Assembly (NCBI GenBank): GCA_036365455.1
Contig: JAWQUS010000003.1
Coordinates: 4,360,001 to 4,424,000 of the forward strand
Origin: Macrosoma leucophasiata
Lineage: Eukaryota > Arthropoda > Insecta > Lepidoptera > Hedylidae
Direction of reading: 5' to 3'
DNA: 64,000 bases
How positions within the stretch are numbered: position 1 is the stretch's first letter; every line of letters begins with the position of its first letter. Position numbers and translations under genes: made by a program. This document shows, in pieces, positions 63,947 through 64,000 of the stretch. Under the pieces are notes generated by a model. That model made no database searches and was not told the DNA's origin. It saw only the letters and a list, made by a program, of their open reading frames with translations.

Positions 63947-64000
63947 GATATCGCATATAAAATTGGTCAAACATTGAACAAGTACTTCAGCTTGAGATCC

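Overview
This window looks like nuclear DNA of a moth or butterfly. It is AT-rich, has eukaryotic split genes with GT/AG introns, and is packed with short interspersed elements, MITEs, non-autonomous Helitrons and 5'-truncated non-LTR retrotransposons of kinds common in Lepidoptera. There are no operons, ribosome binding sites or CRISPR arrays. Species cannot be named from sequence alone.

The one clear host gene is on the minus strand between 17990 and 10666. Seven exons join in phase, with consensus splice sites, into about 529 residues of a Stubble-type (Stubble-stubbloid) serine protease. In order these are a six-cysteine disulfide-knot domain, a Pro/Ser/Thr-rich stem, and a complete trypsin-fold catalytic domain with His, Asp, Ser and a trypsin-type S1 Asp. 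The 5' part (start codon, cytoplasmic tail and signal anchor expected for the family) was not found. It may lie behind a long intron further right, so much or all of 18-64 kb could be first-intron, 5'-flanking or intergenic DNA.

Left arm (1-10.6 kb): copies of a 280-290 bp family called Rep-A here, two tRNA-headed SINE families (SINE-1, SINE-2), a Helitron with exact A|T flanks, a composite inverted-repeat element at 1.86-4.28 kb, and a nest of three DNA elements at 8.5-9.5 kb.

Gene region (10.7-18 kb): introns hold Rep-A copies, a recent RTE-like fragment (14046-14481), MITE remnants and a perfect 22-bp hairpin.

Right arm (18-64 kb): almost wholly transposable elements and their debris. 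It holds remnants of five non-LTR lineages (43.6, 33.4, 36.6, 28.1 and 59 kb), Helitrons (25.1, 31.7, 32.0, 63.1 kb), about ten MITE-like families and tRNA-like repeats. It also contains features transposons do not simply explain: a three-copy module at 20.1/21.3/22.5 kb, a degenerate tandem array at 39.5-40.7 kb, an 86-bp perfect palindrome at 52.1 kb and an exact 192-bp tandem duplication at 54.5 kb. I see no convincing novel gene system; the interest lies in nested element structure and these unexplained repeats. Rep-A, SINE-1, SINE-2, Rep-D, R5 and M/H labels are local names, not database names.
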